Assembly: GCF_001425085.1 (NCBI RefSeq)
Contig: NZ_LMDN01000004.1
Coordinates: 248,001 to 312,000, forward strand
From: Leifsonia sp. Root4
GTDB lineage: Bacteria > Actinomycetota > Actinomycetes > Actinomycetales > Microbacteriaceae
Reading direction: 5' to 3'
Length of the DNA: 64,000 nucleotides
The position numbers were made by a program, and so were the translations under genes. The notes below the pieces were generated by a model, which saw only the letters and a program-made list of their open reading frames with translations, was not told the DNA's origin and made no database searches. Positions within the stretch are counted from its first letter, which is position 1, and every line of letters starts with the position of its first letter. Shown in pieces: positions 42,061 through 51,119 of this stretch.

Positions 42061-43196
42061 TAGGCGGGGAGCTCCCGCTGGTCGACCCCGTTGTACACCG
42101 ACAGCGGGCGGATCAGCGCGTTGGATGCGAGCTGCTCCATGACGTGCGCCGTCCAGCCGACGACGCGCGCGGCGACGAAGATCGGCGTGAACGTCTCGGT
42201 GTCGAATCCCATCAGGTGATACGTCGGTCCGGCGGGGTAGTCGAGGTTCGGCTTGATGTTCTTCCGCTCCCCCATCGCCGTCTCCAGCGCGTCGTAGAGC
42301 TCGAGCATGTCCGGGCGGTCGTAGTGCTCCACCATCGACTCGAGCGCGGTGCGCATGGTTGGCACGCGGGAGTCACCGTTCTTGTAGACGCGGTGCCCGA
42401 AGCCCATGATCTTCGCCTTACGGGCGAGCGCCTCGTCCAGCCAGGCCGCGGCCTTGTCGGCGGAGCCGATCTCGGCGAAGGTGTGCATGACGGCCTCGTT
42501 GGCCCCACCGTGCAGCGGGCCCTTGAGCGCGCCTATGGCGCCGGTCACGGCCGAGTAGATGTCGGAGAGCGTCGAGGCGATCACCCGCGCCGTGAAGGTG
42601 GACGCGTTGAAGGAGTGCTCCGCGTAGAGCACGAGCGAGGTGCGGAAGGCATCGACGACCACCGGCTCTGCCTCCTCGCCGAAGGTCATCCAGAGGAAGT
42701 TCTCGGAGTAGTCGAGGTCGTCCCGCGGTTCGATCATCGGGAGCCCATGCCTGCGTCGCTGGTCGTAGGCGACGATCGCCGGCAGCTGCGCGAAGAGTTC
42801 CTTCGACTTGCGGAGGTTCTGCTCGGGCGCGTTGTCCTCGGCATCCGGGTCATTCGCTCCGATGATGCTGACGGCGGTGCGGCAGACATCCATGGGGTGG
42901 GTCGTCAGGGGCAGATCGTCGATGGCCCGTAGTACATTCGGCGCGATCGCCCGCGATGCCCGCTCGAGCGCCGTGAACTCGTCGAGCTGCTCGCGGGTGG
43001 GCAGCTCGCCGTACCAGAGCAACCAGGCGACCTCTTCGTAGCTGCACAGCGCGGCCAGCTCCTGCACGGGGTACCCGCGATAGAGCAGCGAATTGGTCTC
43101 CGGGTTCACCTTGGAGATCGCGGTGTAGTCCACCGGCACCCCGGCGAGGCCCTTGTAGATCTCTGGAACTGCACTTTCGGGCTTGGCGTCAGTCAT
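42060..43196 (-). CDS. prpC: 2-methylcitrate synthase / citrate synthase
   Basis: 378-residue citrate-synthase-fold enzyme that condenses propionyl-CoA with oxaloacetate. The catalytic histidines are in LKGPLHGGANEAVM and the signature GFGHRVYKNGDSR, and the aspartate is in the FTPIFVAARVVGW region. The short length and the start KGLAGVPVDYTAISKV are typical of PrpC rather than the housekeeping GltA. It is the last gene of the GntR-prpD-prpB-prpC operon, which settles the methylcitrate role. ATG start. The stop abuts a repeat hairpin. Confidence 0.93.
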   Translation of the reverse strand: MTDAKPESAVPEIYKGLAGVPVDYTAISKVNPETNSLLYRGYPVQELAALCSYEEVAWLLWYGELPTREQLDEFTALERASRAIAPNVLRAIDDLPLTTHPMDVCRTAVSIIGANDPDAEDNAPEQNLRKSKELFAQLPAIVAYDQRRRHGLPMIEPRDDLDYSENFLWMTFGEEAEPVVVDAFRTSLVLYAEHSFNASTFTARVIASTLSDIYSAVTGAIGALKGPLHGGANEAVMHTFAEIGSADKAAAWLDEALARKAKIMGFGHRVYKNGDSRVPTMRTALESMVEHYDRPDMLELYDALETAMGERKNIKPNLDYPAGPTYHLMGFDTETFTPIFVAARVVGWTAHVMEQLASNALIRPLSVYNGVDQRELPA

Positions 43197-43238
43197 CGTC
43201 GTCTGCTTCCTGTGCGCTGGTGGTTCGGATACCGCGGG

Positions 43239-44138
43239 CTAACGCTGCACGGTGAAGTTGAACACTCCGGAATCGAAGTGGTTGTAGCCCTCGTAGTCGA
43301 TGAGCTCGTAGAGGTCGGCCCGGTGCTGCATCTCGCCGAGCAGAGGCTCGAGCGTGCCGGCATCCGTCAGCGAGTCCAGCCCGCGGGCGGTCGCCCCCAT
43401 CGCCAGGCGTAGCATCGACACCGGCCAGATGACCATGTTCATGCCGATGTCGGCGAGCTGCTGTGTGGTGAACAGCTCGCTCTTGCCGAACTCGGTCATG
43501 TTGGCCAGCAGTGGGACGTCGACGGCCGCGCGCATCGCCTCAAACTCCGCGAGCGAGCGCATCGCCTCGGGGAAGATGGCGTCGGCCCCGGCGTCGACCA
43601 GCCTCTTGGCCCGGTCGAGTGCCGCGTTCAGGCCGTCGACGGCGGCGATGTCGGTGCGCGCCATCACCAGGAAGTTGGGGTCGCGGCGGGCGTCGACGGC
43701 GGCCCGGATGCGCTTCAGCGCAGTCGACTCGTCAACGACCTGCTTGCCGTCGAGGTGGCCGCAGCGCTTCGGGTTGATCTGGTCTTCGATGTGCATGCCG
43801 GCGAGGCCGGCATCCTCCATCTCCTGCACGGTGCGGGCCACGTTCATCGGCTCGCCGAAGCCGGTGTCGGCATCGACGATCGCGGGCAGCTCGGTCATCC
43901 GGGCGATCTGCTTGGCGCGGCCGGCGACCTCCGTGAGCGTCGTCAGGCCGATGTCGGGCAGGCCGAGGTCGGCGCTGAGCACGGCGCCGGAGATGTAGAC
44001 GCCGTCGAAGCCCTTCCGTTCGATCAGCCGCGCGGAGAGCGGATTGAACGCGCCGGGGAAGCGCAGCAGCTCGCCGCTGGCGAGGCCGGCGCGGAAGGCG
44101 ACGCGCTTCTCGGCGGGGGTAGCCCGGGAGTACAGCAT
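43239..44138 (-). CDS. prpB: 2-methylisocitrate lyase
   Basis: 299-residue enzyme of the isocitrate lyase/PEP mutase superfamily that cleaves 2-methylisocitrate to pyruvate and succinate. The family signature KRCGHLDGKQ carries the catalytic cysteine, and VDADTGFGEP and MHIEDQINP supply metal and substrate ligands. The start codon overlaps the prpD stop by one base (TGATG), so translation is coupled. Length and gene order match other actinobacterial prp operons. Confidence 0.95.
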   Translation of the reverse strand: MLYSRATPAEKRVAFRAGLASGELLRFPGAFNPLSARLIERKGFDGVYISGAVLSADLGLPDIGLTTLTEVAGRAKQIARMTELPAIVDADTGFGEPMNVARTVQEMEDAGLAGMHIEDQINPKRCGHLDGKQVVDESTALKRIRAAVDARRDPNFLVMARTDIAAVDGLNAALDRAKRLVDAGADAIFPEAMRSLAEFEAMRAAVDVPLLANMTEFGKSELFTTQQLADIGMNMVIWPVSMLRLAMGATARGLDSLTDAGTLEPLLGEMQHRADLYELIDYEGYNHFDSGVFNFTVQR

Positions 44139-45676
44139 CAGAAGATCCCCTCGGGGTTCGCCACGGATGCCAGCACGCCCGGTGCCGCATGGATCGTGAG
44201 CCCGCCGAGCTCCTCAGCGGTCAGCTCCGGCAGGCGCTCGGCGAGGGCGATGAAGCGGTCGATCTCGGCCTCATCGAGCACGTGCTCCGCCAGCATCCGG
44301 AACTTCGCGATGTAGTCCGCGCGTTCGAACGGCTTGGCGCCCAGCGGGTGGGCGTCGGCGACGGCGATCTCGTCGGAGATGACGCTCCCGTCCTTCATCG
44401 TGATGACGACACGGCCACCGAAGGCCTTCTCGGCCACATCGAGCGAGTGGTAGCGACGCGTCCACTCCGGGTCCTCGACCGTGGTGACCTTGTTCCACAG
44501 TTCGACGGTGTCCGGGCGCTGGGCGCGCTCGGGCTTGTACGAGTCGACGTGGTGCCAGGCGCCGTCCTGCAGGGCGACCGTGAAGATGTAGGGAACCGAG
44601 TGGTCAAGCGTCTCGCGGCTGGCCGTCGGGTCGTACTTCTGCGGGTCGTTCGCCCCGGAGCCGATGACGTAGTGCGTGTGGTGCGAGGTGTGCAGCACGA
44701 CGCTCTCGATACCGTCGACGTCGTCGAAGATCAGCGGGTACTCGTTGTGCAGGCGGCGGGCGAGGTCGATGATCGCCTGCGCCTGATACTCGGCGGAGTG
44801 CTCCTTGGTGTAGCTGTCGAGGATGGCGCGCTTGGCCTCGCCCGGCTCGGGCAGCGACACCTCGTATACGGCATCCGGCCCGTCGAGGAGCCAGGCGATG
44901 ACGCCGTCCTCGCCCTCGTAGATCGGGGTGGGGCTGGTCTCCCCGCGCATGGCGCGGTCGACGGCCTCGACGGCCATCTTGCCCGCGAAGGCCGGGGCGT
45001 GTGCCTTCCAGCTGGAGATCTCGCCCTTCCGCGACTGCCGCGTGGCGGTGGTGGTGTGCAGCGCCTGGCCGATGGCCTGGAAGATGGTGTCGGCGTCGAG
45101 TCCGAGCAGCGTTCCGATACCGGCGGCGGCGCTCGGGCCGAGGTGGGCGACGTGGTCGATCTTGTGCTTGTGCAGGCTGATCGCCTTGGCGAGGTCGACC
45201 TGGATCTCGTAACCGGTGGCGATGGCGCGCACGACGTCGCGCCCGGTGAGCTCCCGCTTCTCGGCGAGGTGCTGCGCGACCGCGATGATCGGCGGGATGT
45301 TGTCGGCCGGGTGCGAGTACTCGGCGGCCAGGAAGGTGTCGTGGTAGTCGAGCTCGCGCACGGCGACCCCGTTGGCCCATGCCGCCCACTCCGGGCTGGT
45401 GCGACGGGCCTGGTCGAGGCCGAACACGGTGGCGCCGACGCCGTGCACCGAGACGGGGTGCGAGGTGGCCTGCGAGCGCGCGGAGACGACGGGGGCCCTG
45501 GTGAGGGACGCCGCGGCGACGGCCGCGTTGTCGATGACGCGGTTGATCACCATCTCGGTGACCTCCTCGCTCACCTCAACCGGGTCGGCGGCGAGGACGG
45601 CAAGCTTGTAGGCGAGCTGGTCTTCGCGGGCGAGGTTCTCGTCGCTACGGTGCACTCGGAGGTGATGCTGCTGCAC
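44138..45676 (-). CDS. prpD: 2-methylcitrate dehydratase
   Basis: 512-residue MmgE/PrpD family enzyme that dehydrates 2-methylcitrate. Family marks are [40 protein letters not shown], and [16 protein letters not shown]. The start is a GTG with AAAGGA upstream. The order GntR, prpD, prpB, prpC on one strand is the usual actinobacterial propionate operon. The full cycle also needs aconitase, not in the window. Confidence 0.95.
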   Translation of the reverse strand: MQQHHLRVHRSDENLAREDQLAYKLAVLAADPVEVSEEVTEMVINRVIDNAAVAAASLTRAPVVSARSQATSHPVSVHGVGATVFGLDQARRTSPEWAAWANGVAVRELDYHDTFLAAEYSHPADNIPPIIAVAQHLAEKRELTGRDVVRAIATGYEIQVDLAKAISLHKHKIDHVAHLGPSAAAGIGTLLGLDADTIFQAIGQALHTTTATRQSRKGEISSWKAHAPAFAGKMAVEAVDRAMRGETSPTPIYEGEDGVIAWLLDGPDAVYEVSLPEPGEAKRAILDSYTKEHSAEYQAQAIIDLARRLHNEYPLIFDDVDGIESVVLHTSHHTHYVIGSGANDPQKYDPTASRETLDHSVPYIFTVALQDGAWHHVDSYKPERAQRPDTVELWNKVTTVEDPEWTRRYHSLDVAEKAFGGRVVITMKDGSVISDEIAVADAHPLGAKPFERADYIAKFRMLAEHVLDEAEIDRFIALAERLPELTAEELGGLTIHAAPGVLASVANPEGIF

Positions 45677-45702
45677 GGGGTTCCTTTCGTCGTGCTGCGG
45701 GC

Positions 45703-46368
45703 TCAGGCGATGCCTGCGCTGCTCGTTGCTTCACTCTCCGCGCTGGAGAGTGCATTGGTCAAGCTTTTGTGCAGGTGCACATGGGTGGCGTGGCTGGCCA
45801 GCGACGCATCGCCGGCGACGATGGCCTCGATGATGAGCAGGTGCTCGGATGCCGCCTGGCGCAGCCGCTCATGGTCGTGACTGGCGAGCCGGCGGATCCT
45901 GCTCGAGTGCAGACGCACATTCTGCAGGGCCGCGACGAGGTATTCGTTGTCGACGGCGTCGTCGATGGCGAGGTCGATGTCGTCGACGATGCTGAAGTAC
46001 TCGTGCAACCCTTCGTCGCCCTGTTCGAGCAGGGCGGGGGCCTTGGCGAGGCGATCGCGCAGCCGGCGGAATGGCACGTCGTCGCGGCGGCGGGCGGCGA
46101 GCATGGCCGCCTGGCCTTCGAGGGCCTGGCGCAGCTCGTACAGGCCGACGATGTTCTCGCCGGAGATCTCGCTCACGACGAGGCCGCGGCCGGAGAGCGA
46201 GGTGACGAGGCGGTCGGCGGTCAGCCGGGCGAGGGCCTCACGCAGAGGTGTGCGGGAGACGCCGAGACGGTTGGCCTGCTCGACCTCGGCCAGCACGGTG
46301 CCGGGGCGGAGGACGCCGTCGAGGATCTCGCCGCGCAGGGTCTCATAGGCTTTTTCACCGGCCCGCAT
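45703..46368 (-). CDS. GntR/FCD regulator of the methylcitrate operon
   Basis: 221-residue GntR protein. The N-terminal winged helix ([40 protein letters not shown]) is followed by an FCD domain with [20 protein letters not shown]. It heads the prp operon, 26 bases before prpD, so it is the expected propionate/methylcitrate sensor. A palindrome CTATGTATACATAG just upstream is its likely autoregulatory operator. Confidence 0.9.
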   Translation of the reverse strand: MRAGEKAYETLRGEILDGVLRPGTVLAEVEQANRLGVSRTPLREALARLTADRLVTSLSGRGLVVSEISGENIVGLYELRQALEGQAAMLAARRRDDVPFRRLRDRLAKAPALLEQGDEGLHEYFSIVDDIDLAIDDAVDNEYLVAALQNVRLHSSRIRRLASHDHERLRQAASEHLLIIEAIVAGDASLASHATHVHLHKSLTNALSSAESEATSSAGIA

Positions 46369-46405
46369 GCTTCCCCCTCACTGCGACAGCGCGTGTTGTA
46401 CGTCG

Positions 46406-46479
46406 CTATGTATACATAGTAGGCGGCAATCGGGGTCGGATGCCACTTCGATGCCGACAATGGGGGTCAAATGTATACA
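46406..46479. promoter_or_regulatory. GntR-type operators upstream of the prp operon
   Basis: CTATGTATACATAG at 46406-46419 is a perfect 14-base palindrome. A second TGTATACA stands at 46472-46479. Both contain the T-G-T-A-T-A-C-A core often bound by FCD-type GntR proteins. They lie between the regulator gene (minus) and the CPBP gene (plus), so either or both could be controlled. Confidence 0.65.
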
Positions 46480-46550
46480 CCACTCGAGATTCTGAGAACC
46501 GCTAGCCTTTTGATCAGGCCAAAGCGGTCAGCCCTGAGAGATTGAGTAAC

Positions 46551-47381
46551 ATGCCAGATTTTGCGTCGATGTCACCGTGGAAGCGATTCTGGGAGAAGGG
46601 CGGATGGTGGAAGGCCGTCATCCTCGCCGCCGTCTACTACGGGCTCTACCAGCTCCTCGGGTTCATCGTTGTGCCGCTTTTCCCGCCGGTGGAGGCGAAC
46701 AGCGCCGCATACATTCTCATCTTCTACGCGCTCCCCATCTTCCTGGGCGGAGTCCTGCTCGTAATCTTCGGCTTCTCGCTGGGATGGCTGCGCGAGCTCT
46801 TCGGCCGCCAGCCGATCCGGGGCTCGTGGTGGATGTGGATCGCCGTCGCGGTGGTGCTCCTTTTCAATATTCTGCATTTCGCGACGATCGACTATGGCGC
46901 GGCAGGCTTCGACGTGGTTGCGGCGTGGCTGCTCGCGGGCCTGTTCATCGGCTTCGCCGAGGAGGTGCTGACCCGCGGCTATGTTGTGAACCTCATGCGC
47001 AAGGCCGGGCACTCCGAGATCGCCGTCGCGACTGTCTCAGCCGCGGTTTTCGCGGGTCTGCACGCCGGCAACCTCTTCGGCGGCCAGCCGCTCTTAGCCA
47101 CGGCGATCCAGTTGCTCTACACCTTCGGGTTCGGCATCTGCATGTATCTCGCGCTGCGGGTCACCGGCAACATCATCTGGCCGATCCTCCTGCACGCCAC
47201 CACCGACCCGAGCATCTTCCTGCATACCGCCTACCCGACTGAGGGAGCACTCGCGAGCTTGGCGGGTCTCGGCAACCCCGTCGTGATCCTGACGGGTCTC
47301 GTGCTCCTCATCTTCATCAGGGGGCGCGTTGCCGCCCGCGAAAGCGACCCCGCGCTGGTCGCTCAGGCACCGCTCGCGTAG
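46551..47381 (+). CDS. CPBP-family intramembrane metalloprotease
   Basis: 276-residue membrane protein of the Abi/CPBP family with about eight hydrophobic segments. The putative catalytic motifs are present: the double glutamate in FIGFAEEVLTRGYVVNLMRK, the phenylalanine/histidine motif AAVFAGLHAGN and the third motif LLHATTD. I chose the ATG at 46551; a TTG three codons earlier is possible. Members process membrane proteins or protect against bacteriocins. A strong terminator follows. Confidence 0.87.
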   Translation: MPDFASMSPWKRFWEKGGWWKAVILAAVYYGLYQLLGFIVVPLFPPVEANSAAYILIFYALPIFLGGVLLVIFGFSLGWLRELFGRQPIRGSWWMWIAVAVVLLFNILHFATIDYGAAGFDVVAAWLLAGLFIGFAEEVLTRGYVVNLMRKAGHSEIAVATVSAAVFAGLHAGNLFGGQPLLATAIQLLYTFGFGICMYLALRVTGNIIWPILLHATTDPSIFLHTAYPTEGALASLAGLGNPVVILTGLVLLIFIRGRVAARESDPALVAQAPLA

Positions 47382-47401
47382 CGGACACCACCCACTCGCG
47401 C

Positions 47402-47433
47402 AGCGGGGCCCTGCCGAATGGCAGGGCCCCGCT
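47402..47433 (+). terminator. Intrinsic terminator after the CPBP gene
   Basis: AGCGGGGCCCTGCC (47402-47415) and its exact complement (47420-47433) enclose a GAAT loop and are followed by CGCTGTTT. It lies 21 bases after the CPBP stop. Confidence 0.8.
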
Positions 47434-47464
47434 CGCTGTTTAACGCACCCCCCACCCCCACCCC

Positions 47465-47588
47465 GCTGATTGAGCTTGTCGAAATCAAGCCACGTGGTTT
47501 CGACAAGCTCAACCAGCGGAGTCGGGCTCACCCAGCACGGGTTTCGACAAGCTCAACCAACGTGGTTTCGACAAGCTCAACCAGCGGG
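47465..47588. repeat. Cluster of four TTTCGACAAGCTCAACCA repeats
   Basis: One copy in the TTGAGCTTGTCGAAA sense (47465-47487) faces three in the opposite sense (about 47494-47519, 47539-47562 and 47563-47588). The first two form a long stem. The cluster fills the gap between the convergent CPBP and enoyl-CoA hydratase genes. Confidence 0.75.
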
Positions 47589-47594
47589 AGCGTC

Positions 47595-48662
47595 TCACTC
47601 CCAGAGCGGCTCCGCCGGCCGGTGCGCGAGCGCGCGCTCCGCGGTGCCGGCCGGCACCTCGGCGAGGCTCGCCGGGTTCCAGCGCGGCCGGCGGTCCTTG
47701 TCGATCACCTGCGCGCGGATCCCCTCTGCAAGGTCGGGCTGCTCGATCATCCAGGCACACACCGCGTACTCCTGCTCGAGCACCGCGCGGAGACCGGGCG
47801 CCGTGGACGCCGCCCGCACCGAGGCGAGCGTGACCGTGAGCCCGAGCGGCGAGAGCGTCTCCAGCTCCTCGGCAGCCGCGTGCGCCGCCGCCTCCGGCCG
47901 CGCCCGCAGTCGCTCGATGATCTCGGGCACCGTGTCGGCCGAGTAACAGGCGTCGATCCAGGCGCGGTGCTCGATGAGGGGCGCCGGGGCGTCCTCTGCC
48001 GGTTCCGGCGTCTCATCGAAGAGCATCACGATCTCCGCGGGCGATCCGGGGTCCGCACGCTCGGCGAGCGCCTGCAGCAGGTGCGGCAGCGTGGCGCTCT
48101 CGACGTAGAAGTCGGCGAAGCCGGTGTCGATGGCGTCGGCCGCGCCCATGCTGGCCGAGTTGAGGGCGAGGTAGGTGCCGAGCTCGCCGGGCGCGCGGGA
48201 GAGCAGCCAGGTTCCTCCGACGTCCGGGCAGAAGCCGATGCGGGTCTCCGGCATGGCCAGCCGCGAGCGCTCTGTGACGATGCGAATGCCGGCGTGCCCG
48301 GCCAGCCCGATGCCGCCGCCCATCGTGACGCCGTCCATGACCGCGACGAACGGTTTCGGGTACTCGGCGATGAGGGCGTTGAGCCGGTACTCCGCGCGGA
48401 AGAAACCGCGAGAGAGCTCATGCCTGCCTGCGACGGTGTGCTCGTAGAGTTCGCGGATGTCGCCGCCGGCGCAGAGCCCCCGCTCGCCGGCGCCGTCGAG
48501 CAGCACCACCGAGACCTCGCTGTCGTGCTGCCAGGCCAGCAGCGTCTCGGTCAGCACGGTGATCATCGCCGCGTTCAAGGCGTTGAGGGCGCGTGGCCGG
48601 TTGAGCGTGAGCCTCCCGACCCCGTCGGCGACGCTGACAAGTACCTGCGGTTCTTCGCTCAT
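47595..48662 (-). CDS. Enoyl-CoA hydratase/isomerase family, 3-hydroxyisobutyryl-CoA hydrolase type
   Basis: 355-residue crotonase-fold protein. The N-terminal LNRPRALNALNAAMI and the oxyanion segment GLCAGGDIRELYEH are followed by MGGGIGLAGHAGIRIVTERSR, AMPETRIGFCPDVGGTWLLS and a C-terminal ECH_2 extension (EQEYAVCAWMIEQPDLAEGI, then AQVIDKDRRPRW). This extension and the length mark the valine-degradation hydrolase HIBCH rather than a simple hydratase. Probably cytoplasmic and monocistronic. Confidence 0.9.
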   Translation of the reverse strand: MSEEPQVLVSVADGVGRLTLNRPRALNALNAAMITVLTETLLAWQHDSEVSVVLLDGAGERGLCAGGDIRELYEHTVAGRHELSRGFFRAEYRLNALIAEYPKPFVAVMDGVTMGGGIGLAGHAGIRIVTERSRLAMPETRIGFCPDVGGTWLLSRAPGELGTYLALNSASMGAADAIDTGFADFYVESATLPHLLQALAERADPGSPAEIVMLFDETPEPAEDAPAPLIEHRAWIDACYSADTVPEIIERLRARPEAAAHAAAEELETLSPLGLTVTLASVRAASTAPGLRAVLEQEYAVCAWMIEQPDLAEGIRAQVIDKDRRPRWNPASLAEVPAGTAERALAHRPAEPLWE

Positions 48663-48772
48663 GCCCTCACGCTATCGCCCGGCATCCGCACGCCCGCTCC
48701 ACACGGCGCGGGACCGACGTCCACACGCGATCTCGCTGGCCTCCGACGCTCGGCCGGGAGTAGCATTCCCAG

Positions 48773-49474
48773 ATGGTTCCCTGGCCCAACCTCCTCGGCT
48801 TCGCGCTCGCCTCGATCGCGCTCATCGCCCTGCCAGGGCCGAGCGTGCTGTTCGTGATCGGCCGCACCCTCACACTCGGACGCACGGGCGGCCTGCTGAG
48901 CGTCCTCGGCAACTCGCTCGGTGCATTGCCCGCACTGCTGCTGGTCTCACTCGGCGTCGGAACGATCGTGGCCCAATCGGCGACGCTGTTCACCGTGATC
49001 AAGTTCGCCGGGGCCGGCTACCTTGTGTACCTCGGCATCCAGGCGATCCGACACCGCAAGGATGCCGGGGCACCGGCGACGGCCGCGAGCGCCCCAACAG
49101 GTAACACCCCGGCCGAGACGCCGCAGAACCGCTTCTCGAAGCTGACGCGCCCGTTCTCGCATCCGACCACCCGTATTCTCGGCGAGGCGTTCCTCGTCGG
49201 GCTGACCAACCCCAAGACGATCGTGTTCTTCGTCGCGGTGCTGCCGCAGTTCGTCGATTACAGCGCGGGCGCCATCCCGTTGCAACTGGCCGAACTCGGC
49301 ATCGTCTTCATCCTGCTCGCCCTGATCGGCGACAGCCTCTGGGCGTTCACGGCCGGCGCCGCACGCACCTGGTTCGCCAAGTCGCCCAAGCGCATCGAGC
49401 ACCTGGCCGGAGCCGGCGGCGCGATGATGGTCGGCCTCGGCGGCGTTCTCGCCTTCACCGGTTCCAAGAGCTGA
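48773..49474 (+). CDS. LysE family amino-acid exporter
   Basis: 233-residue membrane exporter of the LysE/RhtB superfamily with about six hydrophobic segments. The family mark IALIALPGPSVLFVIGRTL in helix 1 and LVGLTNPKTIVFFVAVLPQF are present. A 30-residue polar insert (ATAASAPTGNTPAETPQ) in the central loop makes it longer than most members. Exports amino acids or derivatives; the substrate is unknown. The gene stands alone and is followed by a repeat tract. Confidence 0.88.
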   Translation: MVPWPNLLGFALASIALIALPGPSVLFVIGRTLTLGRTGGLLSVLGNSLGALPALLLVSLGVGTIVAQSATLFTVIKFAGAGYLVYLGIQAIRHRKDAGAPATAASAPTGNTPAETPQNRFSKLTRPFSHPTTRILGEAFLVGLTNPKTIVFFVAVLPQFVDYSAGAIPLQLAELGIVFILLALIGDSLWAFTAGAARTWFAKSPKRIEHLAGAGGAMMVGLGGVLAFTGSKS

Positions 49475-49510
49475 GCCACGAGGCTGTCGACGGGGGCTAG
49501 TTCCGGCGGC

Positions 49511-49672
49511 AGGTTTCGACAAGCTCAACCAGCGGAAAGGGCTCAACCAGCGGTAGGGGCTCAACCAGCGCGGTCGGGGCTCGACCGGCGGCAGGTTTCG
49601 ACAAGCTCAACCAGCGGTCGGGGCTCAACCAGCGGTGGGGGCTCAACCAGCGGTGGGGGCTCAACCGGGCCA
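49511..49672. repeat. Tandem GGGGCTCAACCAGCGGT units between two long TTTCGACAAGCTCAA copies
   Basis: Two full GGTTTCGACAAGCTCAACCA elements (about 49512 and 49593) are surrounded by six shorter units of roughly 17-18 bases with the core GGGCTCAACCAGCGG, some altered (CTCGACCGGCGG). The tract runs to within 40 bases of the trhO start. It looks like slippage amplification of the repeat's end. Confidence 0.8.
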
Positions 49673-49707
49673 GCGTCCGTTCAGCCGGGCGCGCGTAAAC
49701 TTGGCCG

Positions 49708-50622
49708 GTGGCCACAGCCAAAATCCTTCTCTTCTACGCATTCACGCCGCTCGCCGACCCCGAGGCCGTGCGCCTCTGGCAGCGCGATCTCGCCGAGTCA
49801 CTCGGCCTGCGCGGGCGCATCCTGCTCTCGGAGCACGGCATCAACGGCACCCTCGGCGGCGAACTCGCCGCGATGAAGCGCTACGTGCGCAAGACGAAAC
49901 AGTACGCGGCATTCAAGGGCATCGACTTCAAGTGGAGCGAGGGCACCGGGCTCGACGAGAGCGGAGCCAGCCTCGACTTCCCTCGGCTCAGCGTCAAGGT
50001 GCGCGACGAGATCGTCTCCTTCGGCGCCCCTGGCGAGCTGAGCGTCGACGGCGATGGCGTCATCGGCGGCGGAACGAAGCTGGCGCCGCGCGAGCTGAAC
50101 GCCCTCGTCGCCGAGCGCGCGGCATCCGGCACCGAGGTCGTCTTCTTCGATGGCCGCAATGCCTTCGAGGCCGAGATCGGGCGATTCAAGAACGCGATCG
50201 TTCCGGATGTCGCAACCACCCGCGATTTCGTGAGCGAGCTCGACAGCGGCAAGTACGACCACCTCAAGGGCACGCCGATCGTCACGTACTGCACCGGCGG
50301 GATCCGCTGCGAGGTGCTCTCCGGACTGATGAAGAGCCGCGGATTCGACGAGGTCTACCAGCTCGATGGCGGCATCGTGCGCTACGGCGAGGCTTTCGGC
50401 GACGACGGCCTCTGGGACGGCTCGCTGTACGTCTTCGACAAGCGCGGGTCGATCGACTTCAGCGACCACACCGCCGTCATCGGCGGATGCGTGCGTTGCG
50501 GCGACGCCACCAAGCGCATGCAGAACTGCACCGACCTGTCGTGTCGCGAGCAGCTCGTCGTCTGCGAGGGCTGCGCGAGCGCTGCGCCGACGTTCTGCGG
50601 CGAGCACGCGTTGGCTGGCTAA
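49708..50622 (+). CDS. trhO: tRNA uridine(34) hydroxylase, rhodanese-like
   Basis: 304-residue TrhO/YceA protein that hydroxylates U34 of tRNAs. It starts [15 protein letters not shown] and has [16 protein letters not shown], a rhodanese domain with the catalytic cysteine in [28 protein letters not shown], and a C-terminal Cys-rich region ([20 protein letters not shown]). GTG start. It stands after a repeat tract that may serve as its upstream insulator. Its last four bases overlap the end of a convergent gene. Confidence 0.93.
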   Translation: MATAKILLFYAFTPLADPEAVRLWQRDLAESLGLRGRILLSEHGINGTLGGELAAMKRYVRKTKQYAAFKGIDFKWSEGTGLDESGASLDFPRLSVKVRDEIVSFGAPGELSVDGDGVIGGGTKLAPRELNALVAERAASGTEVVFFDGRNAFEAEIGRFKNAIVPDVATTRDFVSELDSGKYDHLKGTPIVTYCTGGIRCEVLSGLMKSRGFDEVYQLDGGIVRYGEAFGDDGLWDGSLYVFDKRGSIDFSDHTAVIGGCVRCGDATKRMQNCTDLSCREQLVVCEGCASAAPTFCGEHALAG

Positions 50623-51119
50623 GAGCCGAGCCTGCCACTGTCGCTGATTGAGCCTGGCCCGCCCTGCTCTACCAACGCCGCTTTCGCCTCATTCCGCCGG
50701 GCGTATGACCGCGCCGACCGGCTGGAGAGCGCCAGCAGGATCAGGATGTCGAGCGCGAGGCTCAGCAGAGTTGTGCGCAACGAGATGTCGAGGCCGGAGC
50801 GCCACCAGTCGATGAACGGCACCAGGATGCTGATCGTCGCCAGCGACATGGCGGCGATGCGCGCCCAGTTCACGCCGCGCACCACCAGCCAGGCGAGCAC
50901 GAGGTAGAAGGCGAGCCAGACGCCGTAGCCGAGCGCACCGACGCGGACGACGCCCTCGGCGAAGAGTTGCTCGTCGGGCGTCAGCGTCTCGCCGCTCAGC
51001 ATCTCGGTGCGCACGAAGCCGGGAACATCGCCCAGGGCGAAGGCGATGAGGGTGAAGCCGGAGAGCACCCGCCCGACCATCAGGATCGCGCCGACGGTGA
51101 TGGGGACCGGCCGCTTCAC
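50619..51119 (-). CDS. Hypothetical four-helix membrane protein
   Basis: 166-residue protein with about four hydrophobic segments (residues 7-30, 58-80, 85-105 and 112-135) and a polar C-terminal tail of 30 residues. I do not recognise a named family. It is translationally coupled to the LssY-like gene upstream through an ATGA overlap, so the two may act together in the membrane. Its 3' end overlaps trhO by four bases. Confidence 0.7.
   Translation of the reverse strand: MKRPVPITVGAILMVGRVLSGFTLIAFALGDVPGFVRTEMLSGETLTPDEQLFAEGVVRVGALGYGVWLAFYLVLAWLVVRGVNWARIAAMSLATISILVPFIDWWRSGLDISLRTTLLSLALDILILLALSSRSARSYARRNEAKAALVEQGGPGSISDSGRLGS

Noticed and set aside
47465-47588. Terminal inverted repeats of an insertion sequence
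   Set aside because: There is no transposase between or near the copies; the same units occur at many intergenic sites as short repeats.
49511-49672. CRISPR-like array
   Set aside because: The units are short, irregular and lack unique spacers of constant length; no cas gene is present.
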